Below, piece by piece: positions 1 to 8,992 of a DNA stretch of 64,000 bases. Position 1 is the stretch's first letter. Each line of letters starts with the position of its first letter. The stretch spans positions 2,728,001 through 2,792,000 of the forward strand of contig NZ_CP118270.1 of assembly GCF_028771845.1 (NCBI RefSeq). Reading direction: 5' to 3'. The stretch comes from Paenibacillus marchantiae (lineage in GTDB: Bacteria; Bacillota; Bacilli; Paenibacillales; Paenibacillaceae). The notes below the pieces were generated by a model. The model was not told where the DNA came from, ran no database searches, and saw only the letters and a program-made list of their open reading frames with translations. The position numbers were made by a program, and so were the translations under genes.

Positions 1-666
1 GGAGGAATGTCTAATTTGCTGGATAGTTTTGGCGATGAGTTGTTCCAGAATGAGTATGCACTGGCGTATTTCAACTCCATGGATTTTGGGCAATTGTTGG
101 GCTGGACTGAAGGCAGTGGAGATGCTGGTGAAGTGTTCAAACTGCAAAATCAGGAATTGGAGTACATCGTATATGGTTTTCATAATCCTTCGGGGAACAT
201 TGCCGCTGCGTATGCGGAGATCTTTGGCATGCGTCTGGCGATTCGAACTGCAGAAGGACTAATTGAGAATAGCAAGCTTGGGAATCCACTACTTGTATTA
301 TCTGCTGCAATTTTATACGGAATTACAAACGCTATAGCAGATATGGTGAAACTGGCTAAAGAAGGTAGTGTGGAATTGTCCAAATATATCAAAGTCAAGC
401 TTACATACAGGGACCATCTGCGTTTGTTCCTATTAATGCATAGCAACAATGAACGCAAAATGTCCAGAATGTTGGCTTTGATCCGATTGAATACCGGCGT
501 GAATCCGGATGAGAAGCAGACATACGCTTCAGGAAACATGCGCAGCAGTATTAAATTGTGGTTTTTACCAGGAGTCACAAGAAGTATAGGTGCTCTCATG
601 GGTAGTGCAGACCAGGTAGAGGATGGGCGATTTTTCATTGATCGAAAGGCCGATTATTCCTATTGA
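1..666 (+). CDS. 3' part of a Tad-locus DUF5702-like protein (5' end outside window)
   Basis: The frame is already open at base 1 (GGA GGA ATG). The first ATG at 7 has no room for a ribosome-binding site, because the GGAGGA touches it, so this is read as the C-terminal about 220 residues of a longer protein. The visible part has a mixed alpha/beta stretch and a hydrophobic segment near residues 95-115. It then has 'YRDHLRLFLLMHS', typical of the C-terminal region of DUF5702 proteins that accompany TadE genes in Bacillota (family assignment from memory). The next genes encode a TadE-like pseudopilin and a prepilin peptidase, which supports a role in a Tad-type surface pilus or secretion apparatus. 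The biochemical function is unknown. The stop overlaps the upstream extension of the next frame, which indicates tight operon packing. Confidence 0.55.
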   Translation, partial: GGMSNLLDSFGDELFQNEYALAYFNSMDFGQLLGWTEGSGDAGEVFKLQNQELEYIVYGFHNPSGNIAAAYAEIFGMRLAIRTAEGLIENSKLGNPLLVLSAAILYGITNAIADMVKLAKEGSVELSKYIKVKLTYRDHLRLFLLMHSNNERKMSRMLALIRLNTGVNPDEKQTYASGNMRSSIKLWFLPGVTRSIGALMGSADQVEDGRFFIDRKADYSY

Positions 667-695
667 GTAATCTGGGTCGTTTCGGTGGAGGGATT

Positions 696-1763
696 ATGGA
701 TAAGCAGCATCTGCAGGAAAAAATATTGGCACGATTACAGAGTCGACTTACACGAGTGCGTAGACTGGAAAGATTAAAGTCTCTGACTGAGCAGACACAT
801 TCAGTTTCCAAAGTGCGTTTTCCAAAAAAGACGGGTTCATCAGAAAAGGAAATGGGCAGCATCGTTTTGGAAGCCTCACTGGTTTTGCCTGTATTCCTGT
901 TCTTTGTCATGTTCCTCATTTACATCGTACAGATGACGTTGGTATCAACAGCATTGCAGAGCACGGCAGGAGAGGCAGTAAAGCAGTTATCCACGAAAAT
1001 ATATCCGGTCTCCCTTGTATTCAGCCCCTCTGATTCCGCAGATGGTGAAGGTTCGGAGGGTGGGTGGAAAATACCGGAGTTGTCACTGACGGAATGGGCC
1101 GAAGAGTACGCCTCTTCACTGCCAGAGCCGCTAAGTGATTGGGTACGTGCAGCTGCTGCCAGGGGTGAACAACCGTTACAGGAGGTAAAGACATCCGTTC
1201 TTGAGACAGTACTTGATCCTACCGTTAAACCGCTGCTTGAGCCTTTTATTAATACTTCTGTACTAAATGTAGAGCGTGTGCATGTTAACGGTGTTTCCAT
1301 ACCTGATCTCAAAAATAAAACGAATCCTTACTTCAGGCTTGAATTGAGCTATGAATTGCCTGTTAAAGTTCCCTTTCTAGGGAAGTCTTTACGCATTCAA
1401 GCGGCTGCGGCAGAACGGGTATGGATTGGAGATACCGGAGAAGGCTCCAACAGTAGTGGGGGAGACACGGATTCAGCTGGAGCAGCAACCGTACTATCCA
1501 AGCCGGAGCCAGCATACATAGGCAACAACGCGACAATTAAGGTTCAAGTGGAGCCCGGAGCTACAGCGAACTTAACGATATTTTACAAGTCCGGTGAAAG
1601 TTCAGCCAAGCATATCGGGTGGGCGACTGCTGACGAAAATGGTGTGATTGAGTGGAACTGGTTTGTTGGTACACGTACAACGGAAGGCACATGGACATTT
1701 GTTGTAGAGACTGCGGATGGTGCCAAGACGGTGACCGAGTTTAATGTGGCTTCCAGAAAATAA
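696..1763 (+). CDS. TadE-like pseudopilin with C-terminal Ig-like extension
   Basis: The protein has 355 residues. The ATG at 696 is chosen because GGTGGAGGG lies 5-8 bases upstream; a longer in-frame TTG at 663 has no site. A basic cytoplasmic leader of about 53 residues ends in MGSIVLEASLVLP, followed by a hydrophobic helix (about 59-82). This is the type IV prepilin pattern, with cleavage after Gly54 and Glu at +5 (Glu59). TadE/TadF pseudopilins of Tad systems are processed by TadV peptidases, and the next gene encodes such a peptidase. After the helix comes a long extracytoplasmic part. Residues about 265-355 look like an Ig-like beta domain ('VEPGATANLTIFYKSG', 'GTWTFVVETADGAKTVTEF'). 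That C-terminal domain is an unusual addition for TadE and may mediate surface contacts (inference). Confidence 0.75.
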   Translation: MDKQHLQEKILARLQSRLTRVRRLERLKSLTEQTHSVSKVRFPKKTGSSEKEMGSIVLEASLVLPVFLFFVMFLIYIVQMTLVSTALQSTAGEAVKQLSTKIYPVSLVFSPSDSADGEGSEGGWKIPELSLTEWAEEYASSLPEPLSDWVRAAAARGEQPLQEVKTSVLETVLDPTVKPLLEPFINTSVLNVERVHVNGVSIPDLKNKTNPYFRLELSYELPVKVPFLGKSLRIQAAAAERVWIGDTGEGSNSSGGDTDSAGAATVLSKPEPAYIGNNATIKVQVEPGATANLTIFYKSGESSAKHIGWATADENGVIEWNWFVGTRTTEGTWTFVVETADGAKTVTEFNVASRK

Positions 1764-1771
1764 GGAAGGAG

Positions 1772-2284
1772 ATGGTGGAGGTGGAGTGGTTTTACCTGGC
1801 CTGTAGTCTGTATGTGATTGCAGCTTTTGTTACAGACGTTCGTTCGATGAAAATACCAAATCGTTTAACCTTACCAGTGACTGTCGCGGGAGTTGTGGCC
1901 CATATCATCTGGGGAGGATGGGAGGGGGCTCTATTCTCAGCAGCCGGATTCGCGATCGGGTTCGGTGTCTTATTTCTAATGTATCTGATCGGCGCAGTGG
2001 GTGCGGGAGATGTAAAATTGTTTGGAGGAATTGGAGCTTGGACAGGACTGGCCTTTGGCGTTCACGTTATTATTTACTCCGTTTTGTACGCAGGGGCAAT
2101 TGGATTAGTCATTCTCTTATTTCGCAGGGATTCAGCGAAGCGGATTCGTGGCATGGCAGGAAATCTTGCCGGTTTCTTCATGCTCGGTTCGCTCAAGCTG
2201 GTCAATCAGGAAAAGACATTGAAGTTTCCTTTTATGCTGGCCGTATTGCCAGGATTCATTAGCGCCTATATCTACATGATTTAA
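1772..2284 (+). CDS. TadV/CpaA-type prepilin peptidase (A24 family)
   Basis: This 170-residue integral membrane aspartic peptidase would cleave the leader of Flp/TadE-type prepilins at the cytoplasmic face. Both catalytic aspartates are visible: Asp22 in 'TDVRSMKIPN' and Asp80 in the GAGDVK motif (77-82). There are about five or six membrane segments and no N-terminal methyltransferase domain, as in the short TadV/CpaA class. It starts 8 bases after the TadE-like gene behind AAGGAAGGAG. The likely substrates are the TadE-like protein just upstream and a major pilin encoded outside the window. Confidence 0.88.
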   Translation: MVEVEWFYLACSLYVIAAFVTDVRSMKIPNRLTLPVTVAGVVAHIIWGGWEGALFSAAGFAIGFGVLFLMYLIGAVGAGDVKLFGGIGAWTGLAFGVHVIIYSVLYAGAIGLVILLFRRDSAKRIRGMAGNLAGFFMLGSLKLVNQEKTLKFPFMLAVLPGFISAYIYMI

Positions 2285-2310
2285 CTAAGCAATGGAAAGA
2301 GAGGATTGGC

Positions 2311-4227
2311 ATGTATGGATTAACGAGAGATTTCATTCGAAACGGCGGATCGTTTATGGTTTTGGAGAAAGCGGAAGGGCTGCGAATGGACGAACTGAGC
2401 CGTGTGCAGACGGGCATGTTGTCTTCCAATCAAATTCCCCGACTTCTTCCCGTTCATATTCGAGAGGTAGACCGAAATGTAACGTTACAATACGATATTT
2501 CAGGATATAAGATGTTACCTCAAATGTTGAAGTCAGGAAAAATCAATCTGCGTGTGTTATATGGTCTATTGTTTCAGCTGGCAGATACGTTTACAGAGTG
2601 TAGACAATATATGTTGGATTCGCGTAAATTACAGATTCAGGAAGAGTACATATTTATCAATGGTTCACTTGAACTGGGAGAGCTTGGCTTAGTATATATT
2701 CCAATTGTCGATGCAGTTGAGGTCGATCCGACGCCTCAGCAATTTCGCGAACTGGTTATTAGGTTAATGGCCCATGTTCAGGAACTTCAGGGCGAAGGGA
2801 TTCAGCGTGTCCTCCAGCTATGTGAGATTGAACAATGGGATATTAGACAACTGCGTGAACTTTTGCTTGAATTATATGCTGATGAGCAGAGTGGTTCAGG
2901 CCAGGCAACGTTTATGTCTTCACGTGGGTCATCCGGCTCAACTGACAGTAAATTAGGAATGCCACTTTCTGCAGTTCCGGAGCAGGGAAATGATCTGTTT
3001 TTCAATAGAAGTGGGCAAGATCAGTATCGTCAGTTGGATCGAAATGGCGAAGCTGGGCAGCAGTTAAAATCAAATCATCAACCGAGGATATCTACTGCGG
3101 AGGAGGACAAACCACTTAACAAACCCTTTTCAGGATTTTCGGGCAGACGTTCACCGATAGAGTCCTCATTGCAAGCGAAAGGTGTTACGAATCCGTCACA
3201 GCGCCAAACGTTTGATTCAATACAGGACGATGATATGGAAAAGGACGAGAAGGACAAGAAGCAGGATTCTTCCAAAACGACCTATATCATTCTGGGCTGT
3301 ATGATTGCCATCGCGCTGGTATGGAGATTCATCTATATGGAACAACCAGGGCAGACACAAAAGATTCTATCTGCAGCATTAAGTGCTGGCTTGCTTGGGA
3401 TCGCGGGTTGGGCATGGGTGACCAAAGGGAAATTCGGAAATTCGAAATCCAATTTGCTACGCAAAAAGATGCCGAATGAAGAATATGCAGATGGCGAATT
3501 ACAAGAGGGCTCTACCAATAAGAAATCTGCTTTTTTTGGATTGGGAAGAGGCAAAGGTAAGCAGAAAGAAAGCCAAGAAGAGATGTTTCAGGAGAGCTGG
3601 CGTTGGAATGCAACTGAAATGTCACCAGAAGGTAACACCTATGGACAAGGTTACACGAGTCAACAGAGCTCTGGTGATATACAAAATGCTCAATCAGAAC
3701 GGGGGCAATCTATTGAATCCAGGTCATCTGTAGCAGGAAATTCTCGCTTTCAAAATCTACATATACCATCTGAAGCTTCTGATGAACCTTTTGTTCAGCA
3801 TACTGTCGAAACCGTGGCTGCAACATCGGAGCTCATTCGTCATCATGCGGCGGCTGATGCTACAGTAAATTTGCAGAGTGTTGCTGGCGGAAGCATTACG
3901 GGAGCAGGTCTAGTAGTACCTTCCTTTTATCTTGAACGCAGATCAGCAACAGGGGACAAAAATGAACGGATGGATGTCCGAGGAGCATCGTTTGTTATTG
4001 GCCGATCGGCGGACATGGTCCAGTGGGTAGATTCAGCAACGGGTGTGTCCCGTGCTCATGTGGAATTGAGCCGGAACAAATCGGGCTATGTCATTAAGGA
4101 TTTGGGTTCTGTGAATGGAACCATTCTCAAGGGCGATGTTCTTGCTCCGTACAAAGAATATCCACTGGAAGATGGGGATACCTTTACGTTAGCTGAGTCT
4201 GTTTACACGTATCGATCAGTCGGATAG
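2311..4227 (+). CDS. DUF6382-type N-domain / FHA-domain membrane protein of the Tad locus
   Basis: The protein has 638 residues. The N-terminal about 200 residues match the DUF6382 type found fused to FHA domains in Paenibacillus Tad loci (recognised by overall pattern, not by search). A low-complexity polar linker follows, then two membrane helices (about 323-343 and 352-371), then a second long polar linker rich in Gln/Ser. A C-terminal FHA domain occupies about 540-638, with the phosphothreonine-binding signature 'FVIGRS...SRAHVELS...LGSVNGT'. FHA domains bind phosphothreonine peptides, so the protein may link a Ser/Thr kinase to pilus assembly (inference). It is last in the Tad operon, and its stop overlaps the convergent epimerase gene by 12 bases. 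Confidence 0.75.
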   Translation: MYGLTRDFIRNGGSFMVLEKAEGLRMDELSRVQTGMLSSNQIPRLLPVHIREVDRNVTLQYDISGYKMLPQMLKSGKINLRVLYGLLFQLADTFTECRQYMLDSRKLQIQEEYIFINGSLELGELGLVYIPIVDAVEVDPTPQQFRELVIRLMAHVQELQGEGIQRVLQLCEIEQWDIRQLRELLLELYADEQSGSGQATFMSSRGSSGSTDSKLGMPLSAVPEQGNDLFFNRSGQDQYRQLDRNGEAGQQLKSNHQPRISTAEEDKPLNKPFSGFSGRRSPIESSLQAKGVTNPSQRQTFDSIQDDDMEKDEKDKKQDSSKTTYIILGCMIAIALVWRFIYMEQPGQTQKILSAALSAGLLGIAGWAWVTKGKFGNSKSNLLRKKMPNEEYADGELQEGSTNKKSAFFGLGRGKGKQKESQEEMFQESWRWNATEMSPEGNTYGQGYTSQQSSGDIQNAQSERGQSIESRSSVAGNSRFQNLHIPSEASDEPFVQHTVETVAATSELIRHHAAADATVNLQSVAGGSITGAGLVVPSFYLERRSATGDKNERMDVRGASFVIGRSADMVQWVDSATGVSRAHVELSRNKSGYVIKDLGSVNGTILKGDVLAPYKEYPLEDGDTFTLAESVYTYRSVG

Positions 4228-5130
4228 ACCCCGGTGTTTTAGATCTTCCAGTGCATCGGTTAATGTAGGAAAGGTGAACTGGAATCCGTGATCCAACGCT
4301 TTTTGCGGGATAACCCGCTGTCCTTGAAGCAGCACGACAGAGAGTTCTCCGACCAGTGTTTTGATCAGAATTCCGGGTACGGGGAACCAGTGCGGACGAT
4401 GATACACTTTGCCTACCGTGCGTCCGAATTCATCGTTGGTTACCGGGTTGGGCGAAGAGGCGTTCACCGGACCGGAGATTTCTTTATTTTGGATCGTGAA
4501 ATCAATCAAACGCACAATATCCATAATATGAATCCAACTGGTCCACTGTTTGCCACTTCCCACCCTGCCCCCAACACCAAGCATATAAGGCAGTTTCATT
4601 AATGGAAAAGCACCTTTTTTATGACCAAGCACGAGGCTAACGCGGATTTTCACTAGTCTCACATGTTTGATGGCATCAGCAGCAACTTCCCATTGTTGAG
4701 AAACGCGGGATGGGAAATTCACCGATTTTTGAGGACTGTTCTCATCAAATGTTTCTGTAGGAGAGGTGCCATAGATTGCCATGGCAGATGCCTGTACGAC
4801 CACCTCCGGTTTGTGTTCCAGTGAATCTATCAATTTGGCTACGCGTGCTACAGTAGTCACTCTGGATTCAACAATCTCCAGTTTCGCTTTTGTTGTCCAA
4901 CGTTGATTCAACGTTTCTCCAGCCAGATTCACCAAGGCATCCATTCCTTCCAGCAAATGAGGCTGTTCCTCTACCTGTTCCCATGAGATATAAGTAAGGT
5001 TTTGGCTGGGATTATGTAAATTCGGCAATTTACGTGTAATAACTTTCACATGATGGCCTGCCTGAAGCCAGTAATCAACGAGCGCTCCTCCGACAAAACC
5101 GGTACCTCCGCAAATCGCAATCTTCATCAT
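4216..5130 (-). CDS. TIGR01777 family NAD-dependent epimerase-like protein (YfhF type)
   Basis: The 304-residue protein is of the extended SDR type. The N-terminal Rossmann motif GGTGFVG (residues 8-14) and 'MDALVNLAGETL' are clear. The C-terminal DUF1731-like end with 'VIPQKALDHGFQFTFPTL' is typical of TIGR01777 proteins (bacterial YfcH/YfhF, plant SulA). The substrate is unknown in the family. An AAGGAGG site lies 5-8 bases before two consecutive ATGs, and either could be used. It is convergent with the FHA gene, with stops overlapping by 12 bases, so no separate terminator is possible there. Confidence 0.85.
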   Translation of the reverse strand: MMKIAICGGTGFVGGALVDYWLQAGHHVKVITRKLPNLHNPSQNLTYISWEQVEEQPHLLEGMDALVNLAGETLNQRWTTKAKLEIVESRVTTVARVAKLIDSLEHKPEVVVQASAMAIYGTSPTETFDENSPQKSVNFPSRVSQQWEVAADAIKHVRLVKIRVSLVLGHKKGAFPLMKLPYMLGVGGRVGSGKQWTSWIHIMDIVRLIDFTIQNKEISGPVNASSPNPVTNDEFGRTVGKVYHRPHWFPVPGILIKTLVGELSVVLLQGQRVIPQKALDHGFQFTFPTLTDALEDLKHRGLSD

Positions 5131-5194
5131 GGCGACCTCCTTGTTATTTTGACTTTGCTGACATGTAATATTGGATCGACAAACAGCCCCGGGC

Positions 5195-5226
5195 GGTAAG
5201 TATTACCTTGCTGGGAATAACTTACC
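5195..5226. repeat. short inverted repeat upstream of the TIGR01777 gene
   Basis: GGTAAGT (5195-5201) and ACTTACC (5220-5226) form 7-base perfect arms 18 bases apart. They lie in the 163-base space between the DUF2621 stop and the epimerase start, with no T-run after them, so an operator is more likely than a terminator. The assignment is weak. Confidence 0.3.
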
Positions 5227-5293
5227 TGACGGAGCATGTTTGAATATGTAAGCCTAGTACATGTTAATGTTCGGTTCGGCTGAATTCATTGAT

Positions 5294-5764
5294 CTATTTA
5301 TTCATCAAATGTTTATAAGGCGAATAGTCAATTTGGTTTTTCTCCAGAAATTTCACCAGAAACTTATTATCCCGCTTCGGTGTGGCTATAATGTATCCTT
5401 TAATGCAATGATCTCTGGATACTTCAGTTGCATTATTTTCGTACGCAATTTTGCCGATTTCTGCTGCGATGGAATGTTTGGCGATATCTCGAAATGGGCC
5501 AGGAACAGGTTCTACAAGTTGGTCCAGAAAAGCCTTTGCTTCATCTGTCCATAAATGACGGCTGGTTTCAACCCAGTGGTTCTGCCAATCGAGTTTCGAC
5601 TTCCCGTCTGCCTTCGGAAGCACTTTCAAAAACTTGCGCATCATAAAAAATCCGCCAACACACATACTTCCAAGCAAAAGAACGGTCCAGAATGCGATCG
5701 TGTTCATAAACCAATTGCTGGGGGAACTACTAGTCAACGTCCAAGCGTAGGAGCCGAAAATCAT
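5294..5764 (-). CDS. DUF2621 family protein (YneK-like)
   Basis: The 156-residue protein has a single N-terminal membrane helix (about 19-42) and a soluble domain. 'FMMRKFLKVLPKADGKSKLDWQ' and 'HLWTDEAKAFLDQLVEPVP' match the DUF2621 family of Bacillaceae (YneK in B. subtilis; from memory). No function is established. The start at 5764 has GAGGTGA about 9 bases upstream. It is transcribed divergently from the endonuclease IV gene, and 167 bases separate the two starts. Confidence 0.75.
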   Translation of the reverse strand: MIFGSYAWTLTSSSPSNWFMNTIAFWTVLLLGSMCVGGFFMMRKFLKVLPKADGKSKLDWQNHWVETSRHLWTDEAKAFLDQLVEPVPGPFRDIAKHSIAAEIGKIAYENNATEVSRDHCIKGYIIATPKRDNKFLVKFLEKNQIDYSPYKHLMNK

Positions 5765-5931
5765 TGCGGAGTCACCTCGGTTTATTGATTTTCACGGAAA
5801 GACGGATTCCGCCCACCCATGTTCCAAATTACAGCTGTAAAAAATAGCCTATATCCCGAATTATAGCGCATTTCTAGATTTATTTCGATAATCGCGTTAG
5901 AATAAGGGATAATTCAGAAAAAGGGGGATTA

Positions 5932-7062
5932 ATGATGCTTAAAATCGGCTCCCATGTGTCCTTTTCGGACAAGGGATTATTGAGTGCAACGAAGGAAGCG
6001 TCCTCGTACGGTTCCAGTTCGTTTATGATATATACAGGTGCACCGCAAAATACCCGCCGCAAGCCTATTGAGTCCATGTTTATTGAGGAAGGCAAGCTTG
6101 CGATGCAAGAGGGCGGAATGGAAGATATCGTTGTCCATGCGCCATACATTATTAACCTCGGATCCTACAAAGAAAACACGTATGAGCTAGCCGTAAGTTT
6201 CCTTCAGGAAGAGATTCGTCGCACACATGCGATTGGTGTCAAAAATATCGTGCTGCATCCTGGCGCATTTACGGATAAGGATGCTCACTACGGCATCGGA
6301 CGTATTGCTGAAGGCTTGAATGAAGTGCTGGACGGAGTGAAGGAGACGGATGTGAATATCGCTCTGGAAACGATGGCTGGTAAAGGAACTGAAATGGGCC
6401 GCAGTTTTGAAGAAATTGCTCAGATCATGGAGAAGGTCACACACAATGAACGCCTTACTGTGTGTATGGATACATGTCACATTCACGATGCGGGTTATGA
6501 TATCGTGAACGACTTGGACGGTGTTCTTGAACAATTTGATCGTACGGTAGGGCTTGACCGCATTGCCGTAATGCATATTAATGATAGTAAGAACCCTGTG
6601 GGTGCGCACAAGGACCGTCATACACCGATTGGATCCGGCTGGATTGGTTTTGAGGCGATTAACCGTATCGTGCATCACGAGGCTCTTCAAGGGCGTCCGT
6701 TTATTTTGGAAACGCCTTGGATTGGTAAAGAAGCCAAAACTCAGCGTCCTATGTATGAAGTAGAGATTGCATTGCTTCGCGGGGATGTTGCTGGTCGATT
6801 TGGTCCCGAGTTCCTGACAGAAGTGGAACAATTGCATCATTTCTTCAAAGGAAAAGAGATTGAGTCCCGTTCACATGTTCTGGATATCTGGACATTGCTC
6901 AAGAATGATGCCAAAGCGAAGAAAGCCGATCCACGTGAGCCGTTGGAACGTCTGTATGACCTCGTGGCTGAAGCCGCATTGTTCCCGCATTTGAATGAAG
7001 AACAACTGAATCATCGTTTGATCGCCTGGCTTGCAGGCAAAGAAATTTTTGTCACGGCCTAG
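5932..7062 (+). CDS. nfo: deoxyribonuclease IV (AP endonuclease) with C-terminal extension
   Basis: This is an EndoIV-family TIM-barrel enzyme that incises DNA 5' to abasic sites in base-excision repair using three metal ions. The metal-ligand motifs are present: 'VVHAPY', 'VLHPGA', 'ALETMAG', '[12 protein letters not shown]', 'VMHINDSK', 'KDRHTPIG' and 'FILETP'. At 376 residues it is about 90 longer than the roughly 285-residue E. coli Nfo. The extra C-terminal helical part follows the barrel, beginning around residue 285. Two in-frame ATGs (5932, 5935) follow a GGGGG site. purU follows 22 bases later, so the two are probably co-transcribed. Confidence 0.93.
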   Translation: MMLKIGSHVSFSDKGLLSATKEASSYGSSSFMIYTGAPQNTRRKPIESMFIEEGKLAMQEGGMEDIVVHAPYIINLGSYKENTYELAVSFLQEEIRRTHAIGVKNIVLHPGAFTDKDAHYGIGRIAEGLNEVLDGVKETDVNIALETMAGKGTEMGRSFEEIAQIMEKVTHNERLTVCMDTCHIHDAGYDIVNDLDGVLEQFDRTVGLDRIAVMHINDSKNPVGAHKDRHTPIGSGWIGFEAINRIVHHEALQGRPFILETPWIGKEAKTQRPMYEVEIALLRGDVAGRFGPEFLTEVEQLHHFFKGKEIESRSHVLDIWTLLKNDAKAKKADPREPLERLYDLVAEAALFPHLNEEQLNHRLIAWLAGKEIFVTA

Positions 7063-7084
7063 TTGAAGGAGGAAAAATAACCCG

Positions 7085-7978
7085 ATGGAGATTCACGCTA
7101 AACAAGTACGTCCTGATGTTAAAAACCGCGCCGATCGGGCGCGGATGCTCATTTCCTGTCCGGATGGACCGGGAATTGTTGCCGCAGTATCCCATTTCTT
7201 GCACCAGCATGGTGCAAACATTGTACAGTCGGACCAATACACAATGGACCCGGCTGGCGGCATGTTTTTTATGCGGATCGAGTTCGATCTTCCACAATTA
7301 TCGGTGAACCTGCCTAAGCTGGAAGCTGATTTCGAAGAAGTAGCAAACCGTTTCAAAATGGATTGGAGTCTTTCTGCGGTTAGCCGCAAGAAGAAACTTG
7401 CTATCTTTGTATCCAAGGAGGATCACTGTCTGGTTGAGCTGTTGTGGCAATGGCAGGCTGGCGATCTGGATGCAGACATCGCGCTTGTTGTGAGCAATCA
7501 TCTGGATATGAAGGACTATGTAGAATCATTTGGCATCCCTTATCATCATATTCCGGTTACAGCGGATACGAAGAAGGAAGCGGAACAACGTCAGTTGGAC
7601 GTCATTGGTAATGATATCGACGTGATTATTCTTGCGCGCTACATGCAGATCATTTCCCCGATGTTCATTGAGCATTACCGCAATCGTATTATTAACATTC
7701 ATCACTCGTTTCTGCCTGCCTTTGTCGGCGGTAAACCGTATGCCCAAGCTTACAACCGAGGTGTCAAAATTATCGGTGCGACAGCTCACTATGTTACGGA
7801 AGAGCTGGATGGCGGACCGATCATTGAGCAGGACGTTCAGCGTGTAAGCCACGGGGATGATGTAACCGAGTTGAAACGCATTGGACGTACCATTGAGCGT
7901 GTAGTTCTTGCTCGTGCCGTTAAATGGCATGTTGAAGACCGTGTACTGGTTCATGAAAATAAAACCGTTGTGTTTTAA
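7085..7978 (+). CDS. purU: formyltetrahydrofolate deformylase
   Basis: PurU hydrolyses 10-formyl-THF to THF and formate, balancing one-carbon pools for purine synthesis. The protein has 297 residues. The N-terminal ACT domain (about 18-95) begins 'RARMLISCPDGPGIVAAVSH' and is followed by a formyltransferase-like domain (about 100-297). The catalytic Asn-His-Asp set is visible in 'INIHHSFLPAFVGGKPY' and 'VTEELDGGPIIEQD'. AAGGAGG lies 12 bases before the ATG, a slightly long spacing. It lies directly after nfo, and a bidirectional terminator follows. Confidence 0.95.
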   Translation: MEIHAKQVRPDVKNRADRARMLISCPDGPGIVAAVSHFLHQHGANIVQSDQYTMDPAGGMFFMRIEFDLPQLSVNLPKLEADFEEVANRFKMDWSLSAVSRKKKLAIFVSKEDHCLVELLWQWQAGDLDADIALVVSNHLDMKDYVESFGIPYHHIPVTADTKKEAEQRQLDVIGNDIDVIILARYMQIISPMFIEHYRNRIINIHHSFLPAFVGGKPYAQAYNRGVKIIGATAHYVTEELDGGPIIEQDVQRVSHGDDVTELKRIGRTIERVVLARAVKWHVEDRVLVHENKTVVF

Positions 7979-8045
7979 GCTAATGCTTTAATACTGCGCA
8001 AGGTTGATTCGTAAAGATACAGTTCAGTTCTATTCCGAAAAAAAG

Positions 8046-8090
8046 AAAAGGCGGTCCCCTATTCATGTCTGAAAGGGGGATCGCCTTTTT
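8046..8090. terminator. bidirectional terminator between purU and the convergent membrane protein gene
   Basis: A GC-rich stem (AAAAGGCGGTCCCC pairing with GGGGGATCGCCTTTTT) has a T-run on the plus strand and an A-run at its left edge, so it can end transcripts from both sides. It overlaps the last codons of the minus-strand gene. Confidence 0.85.
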
Positions 8091-8559
8091 GGTTGTGCTT
8101 CTGGCTGTGCTTCCATACATGACCGCACCAACCAACGACCACGCCAAATAACAGATGCCCTGTCAGCCAGTAAAGTATCGCTTTTATATCATATAGATCA
8201 GGCACACGACTCGACAGCTGGGAGAGTGGAATATACAGCAGGGAAGAGAGAGAGCCGATCAGGACGCCTTTGGATATCGGATGACCTGAACGCTGAATCC
8301 ACCATATGTAGAAGATGCCAATGATTATGGAAACGATAAGATGCAGCACAAATTCGATATATTCAGGTAATGTGGGCAGAAGCCATGGAACAAAATCAAT
8401 GTTCAGCAGCAAGGTATAGACTTTTTCACCAGTGTAAGTCTGAATAGCCTTTAAAAAGAACCCGAGCACCAGTCCGGATGTAAGACCTGTTAAAACCCCG
8501 GCTTTCCAGGGTAATATGTGTTTTAGCGATTTTGGTGACTTAGCCAAATGTTCCGGCAT
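8059..8559 (-). CDS. predicted four-helix membrane protein, unassigned
   Basis: The 166-residue protein starts at the ATG at 8559, which has GGAAAGGAGG about 7 bases upstream; a 24-residue in-frame extension has no such site. Four hydrophobic segments can be seen (about 18-36, 57-80, 89-108, 126-150). I cannot place it in a family. The arrangement with 'VPDLYDIKAILYWLTGHLLFG' is loosely reminiscent of YagU-type (DUF1440) inner-membrane proteins, but that is weak. It is a single gene between two terminated units. Confidence 0.6.
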   Translation of the reverse strand: MPEHLAKSPKSLKHILPWKAGVLTGLTSGLVLGFFLKAIQTYTGEKVYTLLLNIDFVPWLLPTLPEYIEFVLHLIVSIIIGIFYIWWIQRSGHPISKGVLIGSLSSLLYIPLSQLSSRVPDLYDIKAILYWLTGHLLFGVVVGWCGHVWKHSQKHNQKGDPPFRHE

Positions 8560-8992
8560 ATGCGAATCCTCCTTTCCATATGAAGTACAGCCTGATGTGC
8601 ACAAAAGTCCGATTTTTCCAATCATGATCAAGGACCATTATATGCAAAATCAACTTCGATATCTAAAAAGAGTATGGTTTTCCGCTTAAAGGTTATACTT
8701 CATCCGATGGATTTGCGATGCTGGCTGAGCTAGAAGATATGCTGAAATGCTCAGTATGACACTCTTTTTGCGCAACTGGAAACAAATCCCTCGTCATAAT
8801 CAGCCGAATTTTCCCGATCTTCTAAAAGAAGGTTATGGAAAACCTTCACGCCAAGTGATACAATACAAAAGTGAATAAGTCAAAATGAAACACTCAAGCG
8901 GATTCACTTATTGTGAAATTCGGTTTGCTTGTATGATGAGAGGGATTCGCTTGCGCAACCCGACTTATCTAAAGACATGAGGAGGACAAACC
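8560..8992. other. 433-base non-coding region, promoter region of tkt
   Basis: No credible gene or strong RNA structure is seen here. It must hold the promoters of the minus-strand membrane protein and of tkt. Candidate tkt elements are TACAAT at 8859-8864 with a poor -35 (TGGAAA, 8836-8841) and TATGAT at 8932-8937 with TTGTGA at 8911. Neither has both ideal sequence and spacing. Confidence 0.4.
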
